In this document: one piece after another, positions 1 through 5,953 of the stretch | Layout of the letters: the number at the start of each line of letters is the position of its first letter | How positions within the stretch are numbered: position 1 is the stretch's first letter | NCBI GenBank assembly: GCA_030831375.1 | Contig: JAURLF010000123.1 | Location: forward strand, 1-10,936 | Direction: 5' to 3' | DNA: 10,936 bases | Source: Gaiellales bacterium | GTDB taxonomy: Bacteria; Actinomycetota; Thermoleophilia; Gaiellales; F1-60-MAGs149 | Translations under genes and position numbers: made by a program | Notes under the pieces: model-generated | Told to the model about the DNA's origin: nothing | The model's database searches: none | Seen by the model: the letters and a program-made list of their open reading frames with translations, nothing else

Positions 1-2
1 AC

Positions 3-719
3 GTCGTCGTCGGCACGTCCGCGGGGTCGGCGCTGACGACGATGGTCGACGCGACGGACCGCTCGCGCGTCGCGCAGGCGCTCCAGCTCGTGCCCGCGCT
101 CGGGGTGGGTGCGGGGGAGCCGCCCGCGGCGATCGCGCTGTGTTTGGCGATGTCCGACGCCGAGCCCGGGACGGTGCAGGCGATCGGCCGCGCGGCGCTC
201 GCGGCGGCGACGATCGGCGAGGGCGAGTGGCGCGGGCTGGTCGGGATGCTCGCCGGGCAGATCGGGCGCGACTGGGCCCCGCGGGCGGCGATCACCGCCA
301 CCGACGCCGACACGGGCGAGCGGGTGGTGCTGCGGGACGGCGACGCCCCGCTCGCGGAGGCGATCGCGGCGAGCACGGCGGTGCCGGGCGTCCTGCCGGT
401 CGTATCGGTCGCGGGGCGGCGGCTGATGGACGGCGGCGTCCGCAGCACCACGAACGCGGATGTGGCCCGCGACGCGGGCGCCGGGCGCGTCCTCGTCGTG
501 CGGCTCGTCCCGGCGAGCGCCGACGACGGGCCGTGGGCGAACCGCCCGGCGCGGCTCGTCGAGGAGCTGGCCGGGGTCTCCGCGGTGCTCGAGGTGGCGC
601 CGGCGGACCTGCCGGAGGGCGACCTGATGGATCCGGCGCTGGTCTCGCCGGCGTACACGGCGGGGTACTGGCAGGGCAAGGAGGGCGCGCCCGACGTCCT
701 CGCCTTCTGGCGCGCCTGA
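3..719 (+). CDS. Patatin-like phospholipase family protein, 3' part (5' end outside window)
   Basis: The reading frame is already open at the left edge, so the gene starts upstream. Its first visible residues contain G-T-S-A-G (12-26), the GxSxG nucleophile elbow of patatin-like acyl hydrolases, with the serine at 18-20. About 140 residues in, a D-G-G motif (429-437) supplies the aspartate of the patatin Ser/Asp dyad, preceded by the usual stretch in which substrate-side residues and 'STAVPG' lead into it. The oxyanion-hole glycine loop should lie before the window. About 238 residues are visible and the gene ends with TGA, so the C-terminus is complete. An ATG at 42 is in frame but would remove the catalytic serine, so it is not the start. 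The family hydrolyses phospholipids or other acyl esters; the substrate cannot be told. It runs toward mraZ but is separated from it by a control region, so it is probably not part of the dcw operon. Confidence 0.85.
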   Translation, partial: VVVGTSAGSALTTMVDATDRSRVAQALQLVPALGVGAGEPPAAIALCLAMSDAEPGTVQAIGRAALAAATIGEGEWRGLVGMLAGQIGRDWAPRAAITATDADTGERVVLRDGDAPLAEAIAASTAVPGVLPVVSVAGRRLMDGGVRSTTNADVARDAGAGRVLVVRLVPASADDGPWANRPARLVEELAGVSAVLEVAPADLPEGDLMDPALVSPAYTAGYWQGKEGAPDVLAFWRA

Positions 720-799
720 GCGTCCGGCGGTGGGTCCGGGTGGGGCGGGCCTGTCACAAGCGGGCGGCCACGAATCGCCTGCCTGCACCGGATTTCGGC

Positions 800-837
800 T
801 CAACCATGCGGATACGAACATATGTTCGTGTGGTTGA
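800..837. repeat. Outer inverted repeat TCAACCA/TGGTTGA flanking the palindrome
   Basis: Seven-base arms TCAACCA (800-806) and TGGTTGA (831-837) are exact reverse complements and enclose the 16-bp palindrome at 814-829. The placement is lopsided: 7 bases separate the left arm from the inner palindrome and 1 base separates the right arm. It could be a second operator, a cruciform-prone element or chance. No T-tract follows, so it is not a standard terminator of the lipase gene. Confidence 0.4.
814..829. promoter_or_regulatory. Perfect palindrome ACGAACATATGTTCGT, candidate LexA (SOS) box
   Basis: The 16 bases are identical on both strands and contain GAAC-N4-GTTC, the core of LexA boxes known from Bacillus and mycobacteria. 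It is AT-rich in a very GC-rich background and sits in the only sizeable control region of the window. Its centre is about 57 bp upstream of the transcription start predicted from the mraZ promoter, just upstream of the -35 box. The only gene downstream is mraZ, and the flanking genes are both on + so there is no divergent target. The match to the LexA core is seen directly; binding by LexA is inferred. Another dimeric regulator is possible, particularly because the site lies upstream of, not over, the predicted promoter. Confidence 0.6.
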
Positions 838-843
838 TCCGAG

Positions 844-872
844 TTGCAAAGTGGGGATCAGTGGGGTAAGGT
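844..872 (+). promoter_or_regulatory. Promoter of the mraZ/dcw operon
   Basis: TTGCAA (844-849) and TAAGGT (867-872) are separated by 17 bp. The second fits the actinobacterial TANNNT -10 pattern and the first shares TTG with the -35 consensus. The predicted start of transcription is A879. Three MraZ-type repeats lie across the spacer, the -10 box and the bases just beyond, which fits autorepression. Because a TTG in the mraZ frame coincides with this -35 box, translation must begin downstream of it. Confidence 0.65.
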
Positions 873-876
873 GGGG
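851..876 (+). promoter_or_regulatory. MraZ operator: three GTGGGG repeats at 10-bp period
   Basis: GTGGGG occurs at 851-856, 861-866 and 871-876, exactly one helical turn apart, with spacers ATCA and TAAG. MraZ proteins of E. coli and other bacteria bind direct repeats of TGGG type separated by about 5 bases upstream of mraZ, and this array has that form. A degraded fourth unit (TTGGAA, 881-886) continues the phase. The array overlaps the promoter, so bound MraZ would be expected to repress its own operon. The repeats are seen; the regulator assignment follows from the family and location. Confidence 0.8.
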
Positions 877-917
877 CAACTTGGAAGGGAAGGGGGCACC
901 GTGTGGGGCCCTGTCCC

Positions 918-924
918 GGAGGAG
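918..924 (+). promoter_or_regulatory. Ribosome binding site for mraZ (GGAGGAG)
   Basis: GGAGGAG lies 12 bases before ATG 937, a little farther than usual. A second purine-rich stretch (GGGAAGGGGG, 887-896) precedes an in-frame GTG at 901, which is the rival start. Protein conservation favours 937. Confidence 0.55.
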
Positions 925-936
925 AAACCGCTCCCC

Positions 937-1371
937 ATGCTGCTCGGCGAATACGCGCAGAAGCTCGACGAGAAGAACCGGGTGACGGTTCCGTCGCGGC
1001 TGCGCGCGCCCTTCGCAGACGGCGTCTACGTGACGCGCGGCCTCGACCGCTGCGTCGCCCTCTACGCCCGCGACGGCTGGGATTCCTTCGTCGAGGCGCA
1101 GACCGCCCGGCTCGATCCGTTCACCCGCGAGGGGCGCCAGATGGAGCGCTTCCTGTTCGGCGGGGCGGTCGAGGCCGAGCTCGACCGGCAGGGCCGCATC
1201 GCCCTGCCCGCACCGCTGATGCAGCACGCGTCGCTCGGCCGCGAGATCGTCGTGGTCGGCGTGCGCGACCGTCTGGAGATCTGGGATCGCGGGGCGTGGG
1301 AGCACGGCCTCGCCGAGCTGGAAGGGAGCGCCGAAGTTGTCGCAGAGCGCCTGGTCCGTGATGCCCGCTGA
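937..1371 (+). CDS. mraZ: Transcriptional regulator MraZ
   Basis: DNA-binding regulator of the dcw cluster; it forms a ring-shaped oligomer on direct repeats upstream of its own gene. With ATG 937 the protein has 144 residues, close to the family norm (E. coli 152). It shows the two SpoVT/AbrB-like half domains: M-L-L-G-E-Y ... L-D-E-K-x-R at residues 1-15, and a second D-x-x-G-R at 83-87 followed by I-A-L-P. The start was chosen because MraZ proteins begin with a short M-x-x-G-x-[aromatic] segment. GTG 901 would add 12 poorly conserved residues, and the still earlier TTG 844 lies in the -35 box. It is the first gene of the operon, preceded by the matching operator array, and its 3' end overlaps the start of rsmH, suggesting coupled translation. 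Identity is secure; the start is fairly secure. Confidence 0.95.
   Translation: MLLGEYAQKLDEKNRVTVPSRLRAPFADGVYVTRGLDRCVALYARDGWDSFVEAQTARLDPFTREGRQMERFLFGGAVEAELDRQGRIALPAPLMQHASLGREIVVVGVRDRLEIWDRGAWEHGLAELEGSAEVVAERLVRDAR
1320..1328 (+). promoter_or_regulatory. Ribosome binding site inside mraZ for rsmH (GGAAGGGAG)
   Basis: GGAAGGGAG ends 8 bases before TTG 1337, the best spacing available for any rsmH start. Neither GTG 1358 nor ATG 1361 has a comparable site at the right distance. It therefore supports the TTG start. Confidence 0.5.
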
Positions 1372-2332
1372 TGCCCTCGCCCATGAGCCCGTCCTCGCGC
1401 ACGAGGTCGTGGCCCTGCTCGACGTCGCCGCCGGCATGACCGTCGTCGACGGCACGTTCGGCGCCGGTGGCCACGCCGCCATGCTGGCCGAGCAGATGCA
1501 CGGCCGTGGGGCGTACGTCGCCGTCGACCGCGACCCGTCCGTTGAGCCGCGCGCCCGCGCCTTCCGCGCGGCGCACCCGGACATGGCCGTGCGGCTGATG
1601 CAGCGCGACTTCGTCGACGCCTTCCGCTCGCTCGCCGTCGAGGGCGTGAAGGCGGATGCCGTCCTGCTCGACCTCGGCGTCTCGTCGATGCAGATCGACC
1701 AGCCCGAGCGCGGCTTCTCGTACACGGTCGACGCGCCGCTCGACATGCGCATGGATCCGCGCGGCGGCGAGACCGCCGCCGACCTGCTCGCGCGCCTCCC
1801 GGAGCGCGAGCTGGCCGAGCTGTTCGCCCGCTACGGCGAGGAGCGCTACAGCCGCCAGATCGCCCGCGCGATCTGCCGCCGCCGCCGCGAGCGCCCGTAC
1901 GAGCGCAGCGGCGAGCTGGTGGAGACGATCCGCCGCGCGATCCCGACGCCGGCGCAGTTCGGCGCGGGGCACCCCGCCAAGCGCGTCTTCCAGGCCCTCA
2001 GGATCGCCGTCAACGACGAGTTGCGGATGGTCGACGAGGGCCTCGAGGCGGCCCTGCGCATCCTCAAGCCGGGCGGCCGCATCGCCGTCATCTCGTTCCA
2101 CTCGCTCGAGGACCGCATCGTCAAGGAGCGCTTCCGCCGCGCCGCCCAGCCCTGCACGTGCCCGCCCGACCTGCCTATCTGCGCCTGCGGCCGCGAGGCC
2201 ACCCTGCGCGTCCTGACCCCGCGCGTGATCCGCCCCGGCACGGCCGAGGCGGACCGCAACCCGCGCTCGGCCTCGTCGCGCCTGCGCGCCGCCGAGCGCA
2301 CCCAGGCCCCGCTCGAGGGGGAGGAGGGCTAG
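1337..2332 (+). CDS. rsmH: 16S rRNA (cytosine(1402)-N(4))-methyltransferase RsmH
   Basis: Methylates N4 of C1402 in the 30S decoding centre using S-adenosylmethionine; also called MraW. Numbered from TTG 1337 it has 331 residues (E. coli 313). The SAM-binding loop D-G-T-F-G-A-G-G-H is at 38-46, A-V-D-R-D-P at 62-67, the family signature D-L-G-V-S-S-x-Q-I-D at 112-121, R-G-F at 125-127 and P-L-D-M-R-M-D at 134-140. N-D-E-L is at 226-229 and S-F-H-S-L-E-D-R-x-V-K at 253-263. Near the end four cysteines (273, 275, 282, 284) form a C-x-C...C-x-C pair often seen in this family in Gram-positives. TTG 1337 has a good ribosome binding site and overlaps mraZ by 35 bases. ATG 1361 would also keep all motifs and overlaps by 11. 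The C-terminus runs directly into the site for the next gene. Confidence 0.96.
   Translation: MSQSAWSVMPADALAHEPVLAHEVVALLDVAAGMTVVDGTFGAGGHAAMLAEQMHGRGAYVAVDRDPSVEPRARAFRAAHPDMAVRLMQRDFVDAFRSLAVEGVKADAVLLDLGVSSMQIDQPERGFSYTVDAPLDMRMDPRGGETAADLLARLPERELAELFARYGEERYSRQIARAICRRRRERPYERSGELVETIRRAIPTPAQFGAGHPAKRVFQALRIAVNDELRMVDEGLEAALRILKPGGRIAVISFHSLEDRIVKERFRRAAQPCTCPPDLPICACGREATLRVLTPRVIRPGTAEADRNPRSASSRLRAAERTQAPLEGEEG
2317..2328 (+). promoter_or_regulatory. Strong ribosome binding site for the ftsL-like gene
   Basis: GGGGGAGGAGGG, lying in the last codons of rsmH, ends 6 bases before GTG 2335. It fixes the start of a gene whose sequence is too variable to locate by conservation. Confidence 0.7.
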
Positions 2333-2334
2333 CG

Positions 2335-2754
2335 GTGGCGGTCGCCGTCCCGCGTCCCGCCGCCGCGCCCCCGCGGCGGCGCACCCGGCCCCAGGCCGCG
2401 CCGCGACCGCGCCCGGCGCCGCAGCGCCGCCGTCGCGCGCAGACGCGCGCCGGCGTCGGCGGGCGGCTCGCGCCGTTCCGACTCGCCCTGATCGCCGTCC
2501 TGATCGGCATCGCCCTGTCGGCGATCGTCTACCTGCACGTCTCGTCGCTCAGGGCCACGATGCAGATCGGCGAGCTGCGCACCCAGGCCGCCGCCACGCT
2601 GAACGACGCGACCAACGTCCAGGCCGAGACCGAGCAGCGCCTGGCCGACGGCCGCGTCGAGCGCGCCGCCGCCGCCTACGGCATGGTGCTCGTGCCCTCC
2701 GAGGCGCTGCGCACGCTGCCGGTGCGCATCCCGCGGGACGGTCAGACGCGCTGA
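2335..2754 (+). CDS. FtsL-like bitopic division protein
   Basis: Predicted small divisome protein of 139 residues. Residues 5-37 are rich in arginine, proline and alanine and would be cytoplasmic. About 48-68 form one hydrophobic helix (F-R-L-A-L-I-A-V-L...I-V-Y-L). About 70-115 are predicted extracytoplasmic and helix-prone with spaced hydrophobic residues, as in the coiled coil by which FtsL pairs with FtsB. The tail (116-133) has Y-G-M-V and L-P-V-R-I-P, like the short end that follows the coil in this family. FtsL is poorly conserved, so the call rests on topology, size and position between rsmH and the septal PBP, where ftsL normally sits. The gene begins 2 bases after the rsmH stop with a strong ribosome binding site and ends 2 bases before ftsI. 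A generic septum-formation initiator (FtsB/DivIC-like) label would also be defensible. Confidence 0.75.
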   Translation: MAVAVPRPAAAPPRRRTRPQAAPRPRPAPQRRRRAQTRAGVGGRLAPFRLALIAVLIGIALSAIVYLHVSSLRATMQIGELRTQAAATLNDATNVQAETEQRLADGRVERAAAAYGMVLVPSEALRTLPVRIPRDGQTR

Positions 2755-2756
2755 CG

Positions 2757-4511
2757 ATGGCGTCGAAGGCGCCCCCACGCAGCCCGCGGGCCCCGCGCCG
2801 ACGTCGCCAGCGACCCGTTCCGCCGCCCGGCCGGCGGATCCGCCTCCTGCTCGTCCTGACCGCGCTCGGCTTCGCGGTCGTGCTCGGCCGTGCCGTGCAG
2901 ATGCAGATCGTCGACGGCGGCATGTACGCCGAGCGGGCGACGGGCCAGCACCGCGTCGAGATCGTCACGAAGGCGCCGCGCGGCGCGATCCTCGACCGCG
3001 ACGGCTACCGCCTCGCGCTGACGGAGCAGGCGCGCACGATCGGCGCCACCCCGAGCCTCGTCGCCGACCCGGCGCGGGTCGTGGCGGCGGTCGCGGAGGC
3101 GAGCGGCGAGTCGCCCGACGTGATCATGGAGCGCCTGACGGGCGCGGGGGAGGGCGTCGCCCACGTCGACCTCGCCCGCCAGGTGCCGCCCGCGAAGGCC
3201 AAGCGCGTCCAGGCGATGGGCCTCAAGGGCGTCGACTTCACCGTCGAGGAGCGCCGCGTCTACCCGAGCGCGATCGCCGCGCCGATGATCGGCGTCGTCG
3301 ACCTCGATGGGCAGGGCCTCGCCGGCCTCGAGCTGCAGTACGACGAGGTCCTGCGCGGCACCGACGGCATCGAGGTGCGCACCGCCGACCCGGCCGGCAA
3401 CGCGATCAGCGTTCTCCAGTCCGAGGAGATGCGGCGAGGCGCGACACTCAGCACCGGCATCGACCGCGAGATCCAGCGCGCCGCCGAGTCGATCACGGCA
3501 TCCACGCGAAAGGAGTTCAAGGCGGAGGCGGTGACGGCGATCGTGCTCGAGCCGAAGACGGGCGAGGTGCTCGCGATGGCCGCGTCGCCGGGCCCCGTGA
3601 ACGGGGACTTCCGCCAGGCCGAGGGCGCCGACGAGGTGCGCCTGCGCGCCATCACCGACGTCTATGAGCCGGGCTCCGTGTTCAAGGCCGTGACGATCGG
3701 CGCCGGCCTCGCGACGGGCCGGATCCGCCCCAACACGCCGGTCGACGTCGGCTGGCGCTGGGACCTCTACGACGCCACGTTGCGCGACTCGCACCCGAAC
3801 CCGGGCCGCAAGACGGCGACGGACGCGCTGCGCGAGTCCTCCAACATCGGCATCGCGAAGCTCGCCTACGACCACCTGTCGGGCCCCGGCGGCAAGGACA
3901 TCGTGCTGGCGCGCTGGATCGACCGCTTCGGCTTCGGCCGGCCGACCGGGATCGACCTGCCCGGCGAGGTCGGCGGCATCGTCACGCCGTACGCGAAGTG
4001 GTCCGGCACGAGCCCCATCAACATCCCGATCGGGCACGGCATCGCGACGACGCCGCTGCAGATCGCGCAGCTCTACGCCACGATCGCCAATGACGGCATC
4101 GCGATCCGCCCGCACGTCGTGACCCGCATCGAGGGGCGGGGCCCGGTCGAGGCGGAGCGGCAGCGGATCATGCCGCGCCGCGCCGCACGCCAGCTCGCGC
4201 GCATGCTCGAGGGAGTCGTCTCCGACCAGGGCACGGGCGCCGCCGCCGACATCCCCGGCTACTCCGTGGCGGGCAAGACCGGCACCACGAAGAAGCTCGA
4301 GGACGACGGCACCTACTCGAAGGACCGCTACCTGTCCTGGTTCGTCGGCTTCGCGCCCGTCGAGAACCCGCGCGTCGTGACGCTCGTGATGGTGGACGAG
4401 CCCGAGGGCGAGCTCTTCTACGGCGGCGACGTGGCCGGACCGGCGTTCTCGAAGCTGACGGAGCGCGCCCTGATCGCGATGGGCGCCGAGCAGGACCGCC
4501 GCGGATCCTGA
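2757..4511 (+). CDS. ftsI: Septal peptidoglycan D,D-transpeptidase (class B PBP, FtsI/PBP3 type)
   Basis: Cross-links new peptidoglycan at the division septum together with FtsW. The protein has 584 residues. An Arg/Pro-rich cytoplasmic tail (2-28) is followed by one membrane anchor (about 28-46). A dimerisation/pedestal domain holds R-G-A-I-L-D-R-D-G (75-83), the first signature of class B PBPs. The transpeptidase domain shows the three active-site motifs in order: S-V-F-K with nucleophile Ser307 and Lys310, S-S-N at 361-363, and K-T-G-T at 507-510. A-N-D-G (444-447) is another family landmark. The protein ends soon after the catalytic domain, so it lacks the PASTA repeats found in some Gram-positive septal PBPs. 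The ATG lies 2 bases after the ftsL-like stop, with no clear ribosome binding site, so translation is probably coupled. Orthology to FtsI rather than another class B PBP comes from its place in the cluster. Confidence 0.94.
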   Translation: MASKAPPRSPRAPRRRRQRPVPPPGRRIRLLLVLTALGFAVVLGRAVQMQIVDGGMYAERATGQHRVEIVTKAPRGAILDRDGYRLALTEQARTIGATPSLVADPARVVAAVAEASGESPDVIMERLTGAGEGVAHVDLARQVPPAKAKRVQAMGLKGVDFTVEERRVYPSAIAAPMIGVVDLDGQGLAGLELQYDEVLRGTDGIEVRTADPAGNAISVLQSEEMRRGATLSTGIDREIQRAAESITASTRKEFKAEAVTAIVLEPKTGEVLAMAASPGPVNGDFRQAEGADEVRLRAITDVYEPGSVFKAVTIGAGLATGRIRPNTPVDVGWRWDLYDATLRDSHPNPGRKTATDALRESSNIGIAKLAYDHLSGPGGKDIVLARWIDRFGFGRPTGIDLPGEVGGIVTPYAKWSGTSPINIPIGHGIATTPLQIAQLYATIANDGIAIRPHVVTRIEGRGPVEAERQRIMPRRAARQLARMLEGVVSDQGTGAAADIPGYSVAGKTGTTKKLEDDGTYSKDRYLSWFVGFAPVENPRVVTLVMVDEPEGELFYGGDVAGPAFSKLTERALIAMGAEQDRRGS

Positions 4512-4537
4512 GGCGCGGCCGCGCGCCCGACTACAGT
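4508..4537 (+). promoter_or_regulatory. Candidate internal promoter for leaderless murE mRNA
   Basis: TACAGT (4532-4537) fits the TANNNT -10 pattern. The six bases 4538-4543 then separate it from GTG 4544, which places the predicted first transcribed base exactly on the start codon. A weak -35 candidate CTGAGG (4508-4513) lies 18 bp upstream. No Shine-Dalgarno sequence precedes GTG 4544. Together these are the hallmarks of actinobacterial leaderless promoters. It overlaps the end of ftsI and a GC hairpin. Confidence 0.5.
4512..4527 (+). terminator. GC hairpin directly after ftsI (possible attenuator)
   Basis: GGCGCG (4512-4517) and CGCGCC (4522-4527) form a 6-bp all-GC stem with a 4-base loop, starting on the base after the ftsI stop codon. 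No T-run follows, so it is not a canonical intrinsic terminator. In this GC-rich DNA a 6-bp GC stem could be chance, but it coincides with the only gap in the murE-upstream part of the cluster and with a promoter-like element. Confidence 0.3.
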
Positions 4538-4543
4538 GGGCGG

Positions 4544-5953
4544 GTGCTCCTGACGGACCTCCTCGGTCCCGTGCGCACGCGGGGAAACGCGCTGCCCCTC
4601 GAGGGGGTCGTCGTCGGCGACCTCGCGTACGACTCGCGCCGCGTCGCCCCGGGCGCGCTCTTCTGCTGCGCGCCGGGCCTCGTGGCGGATGGCCACGACC
4701 ACGCGGCGGACGCGGCGGCGCGCGGCGCCGTCGCGCTGCTGGTGGAGCGCCCCGTCGACGTGGCGCTGCCGCAGGCCGTGGTGGGCAGCGTGCGGGCCGC
4801 GATGGGCCCGATCGCGGACCGCTTCTTCGGCGCGCCGTCGGCGGAACTTGCGGTGCTCGCCGTGACGGGCACGAACGGCAAGACCACGACCGCGTACCTG
4901 CAGCACGCGATCCTCGAGGCGGCGGGGCTGCGCGCGGGCCTGCTCGGCACCGTCGAGCGGCGGATCGGCGGCGCGGTGGAGCCCGCGGCGCGCACCACGC
5001 AGGAGGCGATCGACCTGCACCGCGACCTGCGCCGCATGGCCGACGCGGGAGATCGGGCCTGCGCGATGGAGGTCTCCTCGCACGCCCTCGACCAGGATCG
5101 CGTCGGCGGCGTGCGCTTCGCGGCTGCGGCCTTCACGAACCTGACGCGCGACCACCTCGACTACCACCCCGACATGGAGGCGTACTTCGCGGCCAAGGCC
5201 CTGCTCTTCGACGGGCGCTGCCCACGCGCCGTCAACGCCGACGACCCGTACGGCCGCCGGCTCGAGGCCGAGGTGCGCTTCGCCCTCGACGACGCGGGCG
5301 CCGACGTGCGCGCCGAGGACGTCCGGCTGGGATCCGACGGCTCCGACGTGCGCCTGCGGACCCCGTGGGGCGACGCCGACGTGCGGCTCGGGCTCGTCGG
5401 CCGCTTCAACGTCGAGAACGCGCTCGCGGCCGCCGCCACGGCGGGGCTGGCCGGGATCGGGATCGACGCGATCGCCCGGGGCCTCGCGGCCCTGCCGGGC
5501 GTGCCCGGTCGGATGCAGGTCGTCGGATCGGCCCCCGCCGTGATCGTCGACTACGCGCACACCCCCGACGCGCTCGCCACCGTCCTCGCCGCGGTGCGCC
5601 CGCTCGCCCGCGGCCGCGTGATCTGCGTCTTCGGATGCGGCGGCGACCGCGACCGCGGCAAGCGCCCCGAGATGGCGCGGGCCGCGTGCGCGGGCGCCGA
5701 CCGCGTGCTCGTGACGAGCGACAACCCGCGCTCCGAGGACCCCGACGCGATCATCGCGGAGGTGATGGCCGGCGCCGGCGCGAATGCCGAGGTCGAGGCG
5801 GACCGTGCAGCGGCGATCCGCCGCGCGATCGGCGAGGCCGCGCCCGGCGACGTGGTGGTGATCGCCGGCAAGGGCCATGAGCAGGGTCAGGAGGCCGACG
5901 GCGTCGTGACGCCCTTCGACGACGCCGCCGTCGCGCGGGAGGCACGCGCGTGA
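4544..5953 (+). CDS. murE: UDP-MurNAc-L-alanyl-D-glutamate:meso-diaminopimelate ligase MurE
   Basis: Adds the third residue of the stem peptide, with ATP, in the cytoplasm; 469 residues. The N-terminal UDP-binding domain contains Y-D-S-R-R-V-A-P-G (29-37). The ATPase domain has T-G-T-N-G-K-T-T-T (108-116), E-V-S-S-H-A-L (176-182), N-L-T-R-D-H-L-D (199-206) and the lysine expected to be carbamylated (Lys218). The C-terminal domain has D-Y-A-H-T-P-D (336-342), G-G-D-R-D-x-G-K-R-P (366-375) and K-G-H-E-x-G-Q (443-449). The substrate signature D-N-P-R (393-396) is that of meso-diaminopimelate enzymes rather than lysine enzymes. One usual T-T-P-E reads T-T-Q-E here (151-154). GTG 4544 is chosen because the N-terminus aligns naturally and no other start is near; it has no Shine-Dalgarno site but is correctly placed for a leaderless transcript. 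Its end overlaps murF by 4 bases. Confidence 0.97.
   Translation: MLLTDLLGPVRTRGNALPLEGVVVGDLAYDSRRVAPGALFCCAPGLVADGHDHAADAAARGAVALLVERPVDVALPQAVVGSVRAAMGPIADRFFGAPSAELAVLAVTGTNGKTTTAYLQHAILEAAGLRAGLLGTVERRIGGAVEPAARTTQEAIDLHRDLRRMADAGDRACAMEVSSHALDQDRVGGVRFAAAAFTNLTRDHLDYHPDMEAYFAAKALLFDGRCPRAVNADDPYGRRLEAEVRFALDDAGADVRAEDVRLGSDGSDVRLRTPWGDADVRLGLVGRFNVENALAAAATAGLAGIGIDAIARGLAALPGVPGRMQVVGSAPAVIVDYAHTPDALATVLAAVRPLARGRVICVFGCGGDRDRGKRPEMARAACAGADRVLVTSDNPRSEDPDAIIAEVMAGAGANAEVEADRAAAIRRAIGEAAPGDVVVIAGKGHEQGQEADGVVTPFDDAAVAREARA
5937..5942 (+). promoter_or_regulatory. Ribosome binding site for murF (GGGAGG)
   Basis: GGGAGG inside the last codons of murE lies 7 bases before GTG 5950 and confirms the start that overlaps the murE stop. 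Confidence 0.65.

Noticed and set aside
42..44. ATG 42 as the lipase start
   Set aside because: It would cut off the GTSAG nucleophile motif that is visible in frame just upstream.
720..790. Intrinsic terminator after the lipase gene
   Set aside because: Only a 4-bp CCGG repeat and other weak pairings were seen, without a T-run.
835..860. Inverted repeat TGATCC/GGATCA spanning the -35 box
   Set aside because: Only 6-bp arms with a 14-base loop; the right arm is part of the first MraZ repeat and spacer, so a separate element is not needed.
844..936. Earlier mraZ starts TTG 844 and GTG 901
   Set aside because: TTG 844 is the -35 box of the promoter. GTG 901 is possible but adds residues not typical of MraZ, which normally starts close to G-x-Y.
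754..1752. Long open frames on the minus strand opposite mraZ/rsmH, and similar ones opposite ftsI (2742-4115), murE (4418-5878), murF (5887-7290), mraY (7116-8255), murD (8345-9880) and ftsW (9913-10908)
   Set aside because: They mirror recognised genes, are rich in Arg, Ala, Gly and His/Asp repeats as expected of shadows in GC-rich DNA, and show no family motifs.
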